NCBI GenBank assembly: GCA_937625935.1
Contig: OW569351.1
Location: forward strand, 310,001 to 374,000
Reading direction: 5' to 3'
Length of the DNA stretch: 64,000 nt
Source of the DNA: Tetramitus jugosus
Taxonomy: Eukaryota > Heterolobosea > Eutetramitea > Acrasida > Vahlkampfiidae
Part shown: positions 29,061 to 38,252 of the stretch, piece after piece
Position numbering within the stretch: position 1 is the stretch's first letter
Layout: each line of letters begins with the position of its first letter
Notes under the pieces: model-generated
The model's database searches: none
What the model was told of the DNA's origin: nothing
Seen by the model: the letters and a program-made list of their open reading frames with translations, nothing else
Position numbers and translations under genes: made by a program

Positions 29061-29504
29061 ATGAACTTTGGAAGAGAAACAGCGGCCATTTACGCATCTT
29101 TGTCCAGTGGACTCCATTCTGCTTGTGGAAAACAGCAGAGTCAATTCGATAAGTGTCGAGCGAAAGCGTCGTATGAAAATAGTAAGAGTGGTGGATCTTC
29201 GCCCGATCTTGAGCTCATCTACCAGGAGTGTTTTCCTTCCTTGGTTCAGTTCGGATCTTGTGCCGCCAACTTGCTCAATGAATATACAACCAAGTGCCCC
29301 ACGCAATACCAACAGTATCATCAATGTTTGAAGAGCAACAGTAATGATGTGATAAAGTGTGATACAACCAGGCAGCAATTTGAAGCTTGTGTCAAAGAAA
29401 AGCGTATATCTGTCAAGTTAATGCCACCGAGTGGTATGACTACAGTGCAGGCACAGTTCATTGAACAAAAGATTAATAGTTTTGGTAATGAGGCAAAAAA
29501 TTAA
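29061..29504 (+). CDS. NDUFA8: NDUFA8-like complex I subunit (four CX9C motifs)
   Basis: 147 aa. Four Cys-x9-Cys helices are arranged as two CHCH modules: CGKQQSQFDKC, CFPSLVQFGSC, CPTQYQQYHQC, CDTTRQQFEAC. Four CX9C units in a protein of this size is the hallmark of NDUFA8 (PGIV), an intermembrane-space-facing accessory subunit of respiratory complex I. The ATG at 29061 directly precedes the first module. Human NDUFA8 has a longer C-terminal tail. Stop codons of this gene and the convergent fusion gene are only 12 bp apart, so 3' UTRs must overlap. Confidence 0.8.
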   Translation: MNFGRETAAIYASLSSGLHSACGKQQSQFDKCRAKASYENSKSGGSSPDLELIYQECFPSLVQFGSCAANLLNEYTTKCPTQYQQYHQCLKSNSNDVIKCDTTRQQFEACVKEKRISVKLMPPSGMTTVQAQFIEQKINSFGNEAKN

Positions 29505-29516
29505 ATTATGTTATTG

Positions 29517-32500
29517 TTAGTGATATCTTCTCCGCTTTTCATGTTGGTGGTCATCTTGTGACCCTCTCGTATCTCTGTCTTGATAGCTTTCTCTCTTGTG
29601 GTATGATGGTGGTTGATAAGAGCTACGACTGTGACCTCGAGAGTGGTAAGATTGGTCTCTGCGATCTCTCTGCTGGTCTCTCAGCTGATCTCTATTCTGC
29701 TCTCTATTATGGTCTCGATAGTCTCTTCTGGATCCTCCATCTCTTCTTGGATAGTGTTGCTGTTGTTGCTGAGGACGAGCTCCCAAATATCGATAATATC
29801 TCATTTCTTCTACTTCCTCGAATCCAATTCTCGCGTACATATTTTGTGCTTTCCAGGTGCTACCCAGAGTACAGAATTGAGCGCCTCGTTCAATTGCATC
29901 CGAGATTGTGGTGCGTGTTAATCTGGAACCCAACCCATGACCTCTGTGGTTTGGAAGTACGGAAATGTCCATCACATGACATGAGTTGTTCGCTAGATTG
30001 TAGCAAACAGACGCACAACCAATGGCAATATCTTGACCATCGTCTCTCTTATAGGCTACCCACCTTCTCACAATATCGCTCTCCTTCAAATTCATAAATA
30101 GTTCTTCTTCTTCCTTTGATAACACTCCATTGTACGCCTTCTTGTTAACCTCACAAAAATCAAGAAGCGCCGTTTTGCTTGTGACTAGCTTGATGCTGAT
30201 GCTGGGATCTCCAGAATCATCAGATGACTTGTAATCATCCAAGTTCAAGTACATACCCATGTTACCCGATTTTTTGAAGCCAATTGTTTCAAGAACGGAG
30301 TGTAGCATAATACCTGATCGAGTACTAGTCGTAATGTAGTTTGGTACAACGATCGAGAATTGTTTCAAATCGCTCAGTTCTCTATTAATGAACTGAGGCA
30401 TCATCAGTTGTCTCACGCAAAACTCGAGATCCTGTTGATACAAAATTGCATTGGATGATGCTTGGTCAAAATCAGATAGTTTGACGCCTAGCACAAGGTT
30501 TTTAAAGGCATTATTTGTTTCAGTCACAACAGATTCGAATGACTTGATAGCTCTCGTGCCTTCTACTTGATAGTAACTAGTTGCAGCCGTGTTTTTGTAC
30601 AGACTGACGTATGAATGTATGATATTGTCATACACAACACTAGATCGCTTCACTTGATCCTCTGGAAGGATAGGAATATAGAGAGGCTTCGACTGTTGAA
30701 TAATATCAGCAATACTACCATAATATTTGCTCAACAATTGTTTGGCATGAGTAATTTTCCCCTTGATTTCCTGTGATTGAGCCAAGTCACTTCGTTTCTG
30801 CCAAACCCATATTGGTCTCGCTTTATCTGCCATACCTCTTGAAGCAATGACACCGACATAGTGAGAATCGGACAGCTGTGTTTGTATAAAAATATTCATA
30901 ATCTCGCAGATCTTAGTGTGATAGGTATCAGTAATATGAATCGCAAGATGACCCTTGTCTTCCAAATAGCTCCAACTTTTTTCAAGCGATGTAAAGAGGA
31001 ACTTCACAAGCCAATCGTTCAACTCTGGAAAATCGTCAATTGATTGTCCTTCATGTTCAACAGTGTATCTCTCCAAATCGAAGAATGGAGGACTTGTGAA
31101 CACCAAATTAAACTTCAAATTCGCTGGTATATCTGCTGTCTGGAATGGTTCATATTGGATATGAAATTTGCTCTTTGCGTCTTTTGCTGCGAATCGATTA
31201 ATCATAGCTGAATGTCCCTGCTTTAATGCGATATTCGGGTCTGTTGCATAATATAGATCAACATTTGTTGCCAATGCGGCCAATAATCTGTCACCCCAAC
31301 CGGCAGAGAAATCAAGAATGCGAGTACCTCCTAGGGTTTCATACACAAACTTTGCTAGTGATGGCTTAAATTGAGTACATTCCTTGTGCACAAAATATAA
31401 TGATTCTCTTAATTCGTGTGAATTGATATCGCTCTTCCTTTCGAGAAGATGATTCAAAACTTGACCATTTCCAGCTCTAGAGTTCCAAAATTGAATAGAA
31501 TTAATATTTGTGTCAATTCTCTTCGCATTGAGTCTGCATTCTTCCTGGAAATAATCGGATAGAATATCCATTGAATTATAATCGCTATCAGGAGACACAT
31601 GAATGCAGTATTGATTCGGCTCGCGGAATGATACAGGGAATAAAAATTCTTTGGAGATGCTCTTTAAGCTGGGTATCCTAAATGGGGCATTCTCGACGAT
31701 TGGCTTGTGATCGACAAGTCGCTTGAACATGAGAGAAACTTGTTCTTCAGTAAAAGTGTACTTTTTGAATGGAAATCCTATCAATCCGTTCGAAATAAAC
31801 TCGGACAACACTCGAACCACATATTGATGTCCATATTCCTCGCTCAACTTTTCAAAATCAGTGTATGGTAAATTGATTTGTCTTGTTTCATCCGTGGTAA
31901 TATATGGAATTAATAATTGCTTCACTGTTTGGTATTTATCGTCATGAACCATCTCATCTGTTGTTAACTCGTATCCCCATTTCGAAAATCGTTGAATGAC
32001 AGCATCGTTGTTCGCAAACAAAAATGATAGCTTTGGATATTGTTTGAGCATCGAAATGGCGACATTGTCCCACGATTCCTGTTCTTTCCACTCTTTTGAT
32101 GGAGCCCAAGGCTTCTCAGTAATAAAGTGAGTAATGACGGGATCAATATTGTCGTCCATGGCCTTCCAAGCAATGTAACCATACTTGTTGTGCACATGTG
32201 TCCAATTGCTCAAATAAAACTCTGTAAACAATTTTTCATCTGGGCCAATATAGTGCTCATTGTCTCCAAAAAATTCACTACTCGTCACAATTCTCTTCAT
32301 CTCCTCATAGTCGGACTCATTTGGTCTCAACAAGTACAAGAATCCTCTAATGCCATACTGATTCAACGAATCACGAACCACTTGTTCTGGAATTGGCTTA
32401 CCGTGACACGCTTCTTGATCTTCCACTGCAGAGCAAACACCAGCAGGCGCTCTCAATTCAAACAAATCATCTGGACACTTCCAAGCAACCATGTCAGCAT

Positions 32501-32942
32501 CCAAAAAGACCACTTTTTCATACTGAGTCAAATTCAGTGCATTACACTTTGTGAAACACTTGTCAATCCAAGTGTTGTAATAGTGTTGAAACTTTTGACC
32601 CAGTTTTTGCCTTGTTTTGGTCTCAATGACCGGAACTTGAATCACATGATCAAACAGTGTGGAGAGTGCGTCACGAATACGCTGGGAAATGTCTTGAGTG
32701 ACCATAACAACGAGATCATGACTCGTTTTCGCAACATGCTTTAAGCTATAAGCGAGAACAAGTGCACCAATCGCATAAGATTCGTCTTGCATCACAAGTG
32801 TGACGTAGGCGAACTTGGATTGTGGTTGAGGATGATTGCTGTTGTCTGTCATATGAGATGTGAATTTGCTTTTTTCTTGTCGTGGAGAAATTTTTGCAGC
32901 CATTGTTTTTGAGTTCAGAAATGGTTGTTTGATTTTCAGCAT
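29517..32942 (-). CDS. Tri-domain fusion: GT8 glycosyltransferase - methyltransferase - GNAT acetyltransferase
   Basis: 1141 aa in one uninterrupted frame; ATG 32942 (a second ATG 13 codons on is an alternative). Residues 43-315 are a glycogenin-type GT8 domain: FAYVTLVMQDESYAIGA, the metal site FLDADM (147-151) and HFITEKPW (272-280), the nucleotide-binding HxxGxKPW equivalent. Residues about 455-720 are a Rossmann methyltransferase: DFSAGWGDRLLAAL (544-557), ATDPN (566-570), and FTSPPFFDLERY (615-626), an SPPF/DPPY-type motif of amino-methyltransferases. Residues about 915-1055 are a GNAT domain with acetyl-CoA loop HRGHGLGSRL (999-1008). A tail of about 85 residues is Arg/Asp/Tyr/Gln-rich and likely disordered. 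The region 720-910 is unassigned. No signal peptide; cytosolic or nuclear. Substrates are unknown. Confidence 0.85.
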   Translation of the reverse strand: MLKIKQPFLNSKTMAAKISPRQEKSKFTSHMTDNSNHPQPQSKFAYVTLVMQDESYAIGALVLAYSLKHVAKTSHDLVVMVTQDISQRIRDALSTLFDHVIQVPVIETKTRQKLGQKFQHYYNTWIDKCFTKCNALNLTQYEKVVFLDADMVAWKCPDDLFELRAPAGVCSAVEDQEACHGKPIPEQVVRDSLNQYGIRGFLYLLRPNESDYEEMKRIVTSSEFFGDNEHYIGPDEKLFTEFYLSNWTHVHNKYGYIAWKAMDDNIDPVITHFITEKPWAPSKEWKEQESWDNVAISMLKQYPKLSFLFANNDAVIQRFSKWGYELTTDEMVHDDKYQTVKQLLIPYITTDETRQINLPYTDFEKLSEEYGHQYVVRVLSEFISNGLIGFPFKKYTFTEEQVSLMFKRLVDHKPIVENAPFRIPSLKSISKEFLFPVSFREPNQYCIHVSPDSDYNSMDILSDYFQEECRLNAKRIDTNINSIQFWNSRAGNGQVLNHLLERKSDINSHELRESLYFVHKECTQFKPSLAKFVYETLGGTRILDFSAGWGDRLLAALATNVDLYYATDPNIALKQGHSAMINRFAAKDAKSKFHIQYEPFQTADIPANLKFNLVFTSPPFFDLERYTVEHEGQSIDDFPELNDWLVKFLFTSLEKSWSYLEDKGHLAIHITDTYHTKICEIMNIFIQTQLSDSHYVGVIASRGMADKARPIWVWQKRSDLAQSQEIKGKITHAKQLLSKYYGSIADIIQQSKPLYIPILPEDQVKRSSVVYDNIIHSYVSLYKNTAATSYYQVEGTRAIKSFESVVTETNNAFKNLVLGVKLSDFDQASSNAILYQQDLEFCVRQLMMPQFINRELSDLKQFSIVVPNYITTSTRSGIMLHSVLETIGFKKSGNMGMYLNLDDYKSSDDSGDPSISIKLVTSKTALLDFCEVNKKAYNGVLSKEEEELFMNLKESDIVRRWVAYKRDDGQDIAIGCASVCYNLANNSCHVMDISVLPNHRGHGLGSRLTRTTISDAIERGAQFCTLGSTWKAQNMYARIGFEEVEEMRYYRYLGARPQQQQQHYPRRDGGSRRDYRDHNREQNRDQLRDQQRDRRDQSYHSRGHSRSSYQPPSYHKRESYQDRDTRGSQDDHQHEKRRRYH

Positions 32943-33004
32943 AACTTTGAAGGATGGAGGGAGGGGAGCTCCCTCATTAGTTGAGATTGTAATTATTGGT
33001 GCAG

Positions 33005-34144
33005 CTATGTTGTTTTATTATCACTGAATGCAGTGCCAGCAAATTTTTCTTGTATGTGTTGTAGATCCTTTTCGGCCAGATCGTTTTGACCTAGCTCTTG
33101 ATAGACCAATGCTCTGTATCGATAAGCAGCCGCGTTCAATGGATAAAGGTCGATACTGTAAGATAGGTCCTCTAGTGCCTGATCCAAGCTCCAAACATCC
33201 TCTGGTATCTTATTTGGTTGTCCCAACTTGTAATTCTCATAAATGATGCGACCTCTGCAAAAGTATGCATCTTGCGTACGATAGCCAGCCACGATCACTC
33301 TAGAAGCATCACTCAAGGAACGTGCAAGCTCAGATGCCGTGTATGGTCGTTTTTCTTCTTCGGCGGCTGCCAATGTTGCCTCTGCTCTCAGCAAATAGGA
33401 TTTTGCCTTCTCCCATTCTGGTTGCTCTTGTGCAATTGATTTGGTTAACCATTGCACTGCCTCCGAGGAACGATTGACCATGGATAAATAGGTAGCATAA
33501 TTGAAGCAAGCAACAGAGCCAGAATCAGTCAGCTGAATCACCCTCAACAAATCCTTCTCCAATGGCTCTGTCAATTCAGGCAGAGAAGCATTCGTCCTAT
33601 TCAGCGCTGACATTTGTGTCCTGGCTCTCAACACGAGTAAATCAATCTCTAAATCATCAGCAACTTGCAAAATCAATTTCCTTGCTTCTTCCCCTTCTAA
33701 TTCTTCTGCCTTGACACGCAAATCCTTGACGAGCAACAGACCTCTATCCATCAAGTAAAGTCCTAGTTCAATACGTCCATTCTCGATATGATCTTGTGAC
33801 TCTTCAAACACTTGTTCAATGGTATTCTCCAATGGTATCAAATGCTTCACTTGCTTCAAAACAGGATCGTCATCCACAGAGATCATCATCTCATCATTCT
33901 GTGTAGTGTATGATCTTGTCTTGTTGGAACAGCTGTTTCGACCAACATGATGTGAACTCGTACTACGATTGAATTGAAAGCTGCTTGTGCTTGCTGTCGT
34001 GGTCAACAACGAGGTGAATGAACGATGATGAAGAGAAGTGTGATGATGATGAGGATGGCAGAATGAGGGTCGATGCATGCGCGTTGTCATCTTGATGTTA
34101 TTTGTCGTGATCAATTGTTTGATCAATGATAGTGATCGACTCAT
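33005..34144 (-). CDS. TPR-like protein with mitochondrial presequence
   Basis: 379 aa, ATG 34144. The first 80 residues are rich in Ser, Thr, His and Arg with almost no acids, and include a possible presequence helix; mitochondrial import is likely. The remainder is alpha-helical with tetratricopeptide-like pairs, best seen in CFNYATYLSMVNRSSEAVQWLTKSI and AAYRYRALVYQELGQNDLAEKDL. I cannot name the family. A role as a matrix or membrane-bound assembly scaffold is only a guess from the fold. It lies 62 bp downstream of the fusion gene's start on the same strand. Confidence 0.6.
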   Translation of the reverse strand: MSRSLSLIKQLITTNNIKMTTRMHRPSFCHPHHHHTSLHHRSFTSLLTTTASTSSFQFNRSTSSHHVGRNSCSNKTRSYTTQNDEMMISVDDDPVLKQVKHLIPLENTIEQVFEESQDHIENGRIELGLYLMDRGLLLVKDLRVKAEELEGEEARKLILQVADDLEIDLLVLRARTQMSALNRTNASLPELTEPLEKDLLRVIQLTDSGSVACFNYATYLSMVNRSSEAVQWLTKSIAQEQPEWEKAKSYLLRAEATLAAAEEEKRPYTASELARSLSDASRVIVAGYRTQDAYFCRGRIIYENYKLGQPNKIPEDVWSLDQALEDLSYSIDLYPLNAAAYRYRALVYQELGQNDLAEKDLQHIQEKFAGTAFSDNKTT

Positions 34145-34242
34145 TGTTGTTATTTTGTTGTTTTTTGTGTTTTGTTGTTTGGATTAAGATTCTTGTTCAG
34201 CTTTGGTGCGGATAAGCTTTTATTTTGTTGTTTCCGAGAAGG

Positions 34243-35697
34243 TTAGGCAATGGGCTTGCAAATGGTTGGCCGATGTCGAGCATAGCGATCATAATACACC
34301 AAGTTTGCAAAGGCATCCAATGCTGCATAATGGACTTGAGTGTTTGATAGGACTGGTGCACTCCAGTTGGATCGTGTCACCTTCTTGTTCTTTGGAAACT
34401 TCAATTGAAGGCTGAGAGCAATGAGATTGGACATGCCAGATTCTCTTGGATCCAGCTCGATGCATCCCTTTGGATCCACACCCAACAAGTTCTTTAGGCG
34501 AGAAATGTCTTGACTTCCTCCAGCCCAAACCTTCTTTAAGTTGTCATCTCTCAGAAAATCTAAGAAATTGTTTGGCCAAACCTTGAAATTTTGTCGAACA
34601 TTGGCCAAAACTGCCACAGAGTTCTTTGTAGCCAACTGTATGACGTCCACAGTGTTCACATTGTATTGAGACCACTCGGTATCTGCTCCCACGACCAATG
34701 CTCCACTATCATACACATGTGCTTGAATCCAATCGGCCAACTGATCATGAGATTGGATAATGGTTGGTTTCTGCGGTAGTGACACCTCTGACATGGAGTG
34801 AATATCGATTCTAGTGAACGGTAGCATACTAGTCAACACTTCCAAATCCTCTGAATCCTCTCTCAACTTGACAAAGTACTGATTCTCAAAGACACCAACA
34901 GAGAACAAGCTCGAAAAATAGCGCAGATAAGCCAAGAGATTGACCCGATGAGTCAATGCACTCGGATACAGTGTCTTAATCATCGAATAAAGCTTGTTCG
35001 CATTCATGACCGAATAATCATTAATCATTGTTGTTGTTGCTGCCGAGTGATAACTTGCCATACTCGATGCTAAACTCACCTCTTCTTGTGACTCATTCAC
35101 ACCATCCACTTGCATCGTCTTGTTTGACGAGTTTTGCTGCTGCTGTTCCATCGTTCGTGAACAACTTTCCATGTCTCTCAATATCGTAAACAACACATTC
35201 TTCACATAGAACGCATGCTTCATCTCCGGGGACCAATCACTCGGACATGCGTGAATCATTCGTTGATAGGCCTTACCTTCCAAGTCATGATGCACATGAT
35301 AGAATTGGAGCAATGTAATTCGTTGTTTGTTGATGCTCGTGTTCCAACTGAGAAACACATTGGCACAATGTTGTCTATATTCGCTCTCATCCGCCATAGT
35401 GGAAGAACTATTGGACAGTAGAGAAAAGTGAATGCGATCGTTTCTGAGAAAGGATATGGTTTCTGATGGGAGAGCAGATTGTGGGTCATTCGAAAAGGAT
35501 AGATGTTGTTGATGTTGTTGGTGATGATGATGAGAGTGATAATGATTGTGTTGTTGTGATTGTTGTTGGAGTGCGAGTAGGTGATGAGGACAAGAGGGGG
35601 AAAAGAGTGGGAAAAGATGGGTGTTGGTGTGTCTTTGGAAGGTGAGACAATGTCGTTGACAAAGGCGAACGATTTGTCGTCTTGACCTCTGGAGCAT
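34243..35697 (-). CDS. 3'-5' exonuclease, DEDDy family
   Basis: 484 aa from ATG 35697 (earlier frame has no ATG). The N-terminal 90 residues are Arg/His/Gln-rich, compatible with a presequence, then a helical region of unknown kind to about 310. The DEDDy domain occupies about 320-475: GADTEW (Asp339, Glu341), an LKKVWAGGSQDISRL segment holding the second acidic motif, and Tyr457-x3-Asp461 in YAALDA. The latter marks the Tyr-type subfamily of RNase D, WRN and EXD2. EXD2-like proteins act in DNA-end processing or mitochondrial RNA metabolism. Substrate cannot be resolved from sequence. Confidence 0.8.
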   Translation of the reverse strand: MLQRSRRQIVRLCQRHCLTFQRHTNTHLFPLFSPSCPHHLLALQQQSQQHNHYHSHHHHQQHQQHLSFSNDPQSALPSETISFLRNDRIHFSLLSNSSSTMADESEYRQHCANVFLSWNTSINKQRITLLQFYHVHHDLEGKAYQRMIHACPSDWSPEMKHAFYVKNVLFTILRDMESCSRTMEQQQQNSSNKTMQVDGVNESQEEVSLASSMASYHSAATTTMINDYSVMNANKLYSMIKTLYPSALTHRVNLLAYLRYFSSLFSVGVFENQYFVKLREDSEDLEVLTSMLPFTRIDIHSMSEVSLPQKPTIIQSHDQLADWIQAHVYDSGALVVGADTEWSQYNVNTVDVIQLATKNSVAVLANVRQNFKVWPNNFLDFLRDDNLKKVWAGGSQDISRLKNLLGVDPKGCIELDPRESGMSNLIALSLQLKFPKNKKVTRSNWSAPVLSNTQVHYAALDAFANLVYYDRYARHRPTICKPIA

Positions 35698-35765
35698 TGC
35701 TTTTTGTTGTGGTTGTTGATTTCCTTGTTCTGTGTGAAAGCTTTTTCTATTGTCGGAGAAAACAA

Positions 35766-36776
35766 TCAATGGGAGTGATTGTATTGGGAGATGGCTGTGG
35801 CAATGTCATGGCTATCAGGAACAGTATAGTACAGTGTTTTTCGTTGGAAATAATCTGGAATCATGCGTAAATGATCAATGACATCGTGCAGCATGTGACA
35901 TCTGTCAATGGAAAAGTTGTTGAGATTCACATGTGTGTAATGCACATGCAAATGGTAGAACGAAGGTTGGTAGTGCAAGAATATACGGAGTTGACTCCGA
36001 GCGACTCCATATTTTTGTTGAAGAATTCTAGCACCCTCGTTCAACATGTTCTCGAGTAGAGGCAAGTGGCTCGCATTCAGTTCCCTAATACTGAACAGAT
36101 TTCTGTCATGACAGATACCGAGACAATATAAGCTGTCGATATTGCTTTTGTTGTCCCACTTGAAATCTGGTAGCATGATAAAACCATTCATAGGGTCCGG
36201 ATCTTCAAACACGATATGTTCTGACTCCTTTTTCTTTTCCAGAATGTTGTACACCCAGTCTAAGCTCCTGGAAGAGCAGTACTGAGAAATGATCGGTCGC
36301 ACTACCTTGTGGTACAACTCTGGGGTCTCTTCTACATAAACCAAAGATGTATCTTGATATCTACTTTTCTGATACTTTGCTACATCATCATCCGTTGCAG
36401 GAATAATCATCTGAACATGATATCGATTGAACAGATTGTTCTGAGAATAGACACAACAGGCAGTGCCATTGGAGAACTTGTCATTCACCGTCATGGAACT
36501 AGGTTCGAACCGAAATTGTCTCACACTGCTTTGGATCTCTTCGAATAGGCGTTCTTGATCAACATCTGTTTGACTTGTTTCGGTCCAACGAGGTAATACT
36601 TGCTTCTTGATCAACAGAATGGCTCTCTGATCGTTTACTGTTCCCAAAACACATGTCAAATAATGATCTGGATCAGTCCACAATACCTTTGCGAGTTGAA
36701 AATTCGATAGATCAGATGGAACGAGCGCAATGCTTGCCTGATCTGCCCGATCGTCCGTTGTTCCGTTCAGGTTCAT
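35766..36776 (-). CDS. DCPS: Scavenger mRNA-decapping enzyme DcpS
   Basis: 336 aa, ATG 36776. The C-terminal half is a HIT fold with FLHYQPSFYHLHVHYTHVN; His275, His277 and His279 are the histidine triad, with His277 the expected nucleophile. Upstream LPDFKWDNKSNIDSLYCLGICHDRN and IRELNASHLPLLENML are DcpS hallmarks, and the N-terminal domain mediates the domain-swapped dimer. DcpS hydrolyses the m7GpppN left after 3'-5' mRNA decay. The length matches human DcpS (337 aa). It is divergent from the macrodomain gene. Confidence 0.95.
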   Translation of the reverse strand: MNLNGTTDDRADQASIALVPSDLSNFQLAKVLWTDPDHYLTCVLGTVNDQRAILLIKKQVLPRWTETSQTDVDQERLFEEIQSSVRQFRFEPSSMTVNDKFSNGTACCVYSQNNLFNRYHVQMIIPATDDDVAKYQKSRYQDTSLVYVEETPELYHKVVRPIISQYCSSRSLDWVYNILEKKKESEHIVFEDPDPMNGFIMLPDFKWDNKSNIDSLYCLGICHDRNLFSIRELNASHLPLLENMLNEGARILQQKYGVARSQLRIFLHYQPSFYHLHVHYTHVNLNNFSIDRCHMLHDVIDHLRMIPDYFQRKTLYYTVPDSHDIATAISQYNHSH

Positions 36777-36981
36777 TCTTGTTGCGTGGAATTTCAGCTC
36801 TGTTTGTTTCTCCGGAGTGAGAGAAAGCTCTCATGATGTCAGGGGGAGGAAAAATTTTCATCATCGAGTTGTGGGGCGACAGTCGGCGTTTCTTTTTCCT
36901 TTCACGGTCGGTGAGACAAACAAAAAAACAAGACAAAAACAAACAGAGAGAGGACACGTTTTTTTTATTTTTTCAAATTAA

Positions 36982-38076
36982 ATGGGTGGATCAATATCGC
37001 ACATGGAGTCACTCGACAATGACTGTGACTTTGTTGGCTCAGCTTTCCTGGAGCAACGGAGGCGGACAATTACCAGCAGGCCCTATGACTCTAGAGAGCA
37101 AAAGAGAGAACATTTGATACGGCTGGACAAGTGGAGAGAAGAGGAAACACAGGAGCAGAATGAGCATCGAAGACGAACACTATCCACCTACAAATCCAAA
37201 GCCAAGATTTATCGGAGTATAGATATCCCGAGCTGGGAGAAATCAGGATGGAACATTCCAAACACGCAACTGTCGGACCAATTTTACAAAGAACACTCGT
37301 GCATTACAAAGTACGCTGCAAATGACTCGATTAACAGCAGAGTGGCACTGTTCAGAGGTGATATTATGGCTCTAGAGGTAGATGCCATTACAAATGCTGC
37401 CAATAATTCCATGCTTGGTGGCGGAGGAATTGATGGTGCCATTCATGCTGCTGCGGGTCCACTACTGCTGCGCGACACTGCCGCCATGAATGGACTCAGG
37501 ACAGGCAAAGCGAAAATATCAAAGGGATACAACCTTCCAGCAAGATACATTGTGCACACTGCTGGTCCAACGGAAGAGAATGCTGAGGAACTGATTTCAT
37601 CCTATACCAGTGTATTGAACTTGGCTGTTCAACACAAGATTGAATCATTGGCACTATGTTGTGTGTCTACGGGTATTTTTGGTTTTCCACTGTTGAAAGC
37701 CACTGATATCGCACTGAAAACTGTGAGAGAATTCCTAGAGAAGAAACCCAATCTGAAGCTCTATGTCATTTTCGTAGTGTTCTTATCCAAGGAAGAATCA
37801 ATTTACAATAAGCTTATGCCTGTTTATTTCCCGTTGAATCACAGTGAGAATGCGATGCCAGAGGACCCAATATTGCTCGAACAACGAAAACAAGATGAAG
37901 TGAGATCAAGAAGCTCCTCTTTGGAAGACATGAAGCAAAAGGGCAGTTCCCTGCTAATGTATATTAGTGACAGTGACAATAGTGTCTGGAGTGAAAGTGA
38001 ACAAGAGGACACCAATGGGGAACAGAATGAACCAGCTGCTGAACCAGAACAAGAGGGACGACATGTGGGTACGTAA
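36982..38076 (+). CDS. Macrodomain protein (MacroD-like ADP-ribosyl hydrolase) with N-myristoylation signal
   Basis: 364 aa. The N-terminus MGGSIS fits the N-myristoyltransferase consensus (Gly2, Ser6). A charged linker follows, then the macrodomain at about 125-295: VALFRGDIMALEVDAITNAANNSMLGGGGIDGAIHAAAGP, TGKAKISKGYNLPARYIVHTAGP and the loop CVSTGIFGFP. The adenine-binding Asp (GDI), the catalytic Asn-Ala-Asn segment and the glycine-rich loop match MacroD1/2-type hydrolases that remove mono-ADP-ribose from acidic residues and deacylate O-acetyl-ADP-ribose. The C-terminal 70 residues are Ser/Glu-rich and disordered. A lipid anchor would place it on a membrane rather than in nucleus or mitochondria. 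Confidence 0.9.
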   Translation: MGGSISHMESLDNDCDFVGSAFLEQRRRTITSRPYDSREQKREHLIRLDKWREEETQEQNEHRRRTLSTYKSKAKIYRSIDIPSWEKSGWNIPNTQLSDQFYKEHSCITKYAANDSINSRVALFRGDIMALEVDAITNAANNSMLGGGGIDGAIHAAAGPLLLRDTAAMNGLRTGKAKISKGYNLPARYIVHTAGPTEENAEELISSYTSVLNLAVQHKIESLALCCVSTGIFGFPLLKATDIALKTVREFLEKKPNLKLYVIFVVFLSKEESIYNKLMPVYFPLNHSENAMPEDPILLEQRKQDEVRSRSSSLEDMKQKGSSLLMYISDSDNSVWSESEQEDTNGEQNEPAAEPEQEGRHVGT

Positions 38077-38252
38077 AATGCAACGGTAAGTTTCAGGGAG
38101 AAAAGAAAAAAGCTGATTGCATTGAACAAGAAACGACCGTAACAGTAACAATGACAGTGTTATTGCGACAAGTCACTCAGAGACTTATGAACAACCACAC
38201 ACAATTTTGCATCCATAACATAAATTATGTTCACCATTGAAGTGAATTTATT

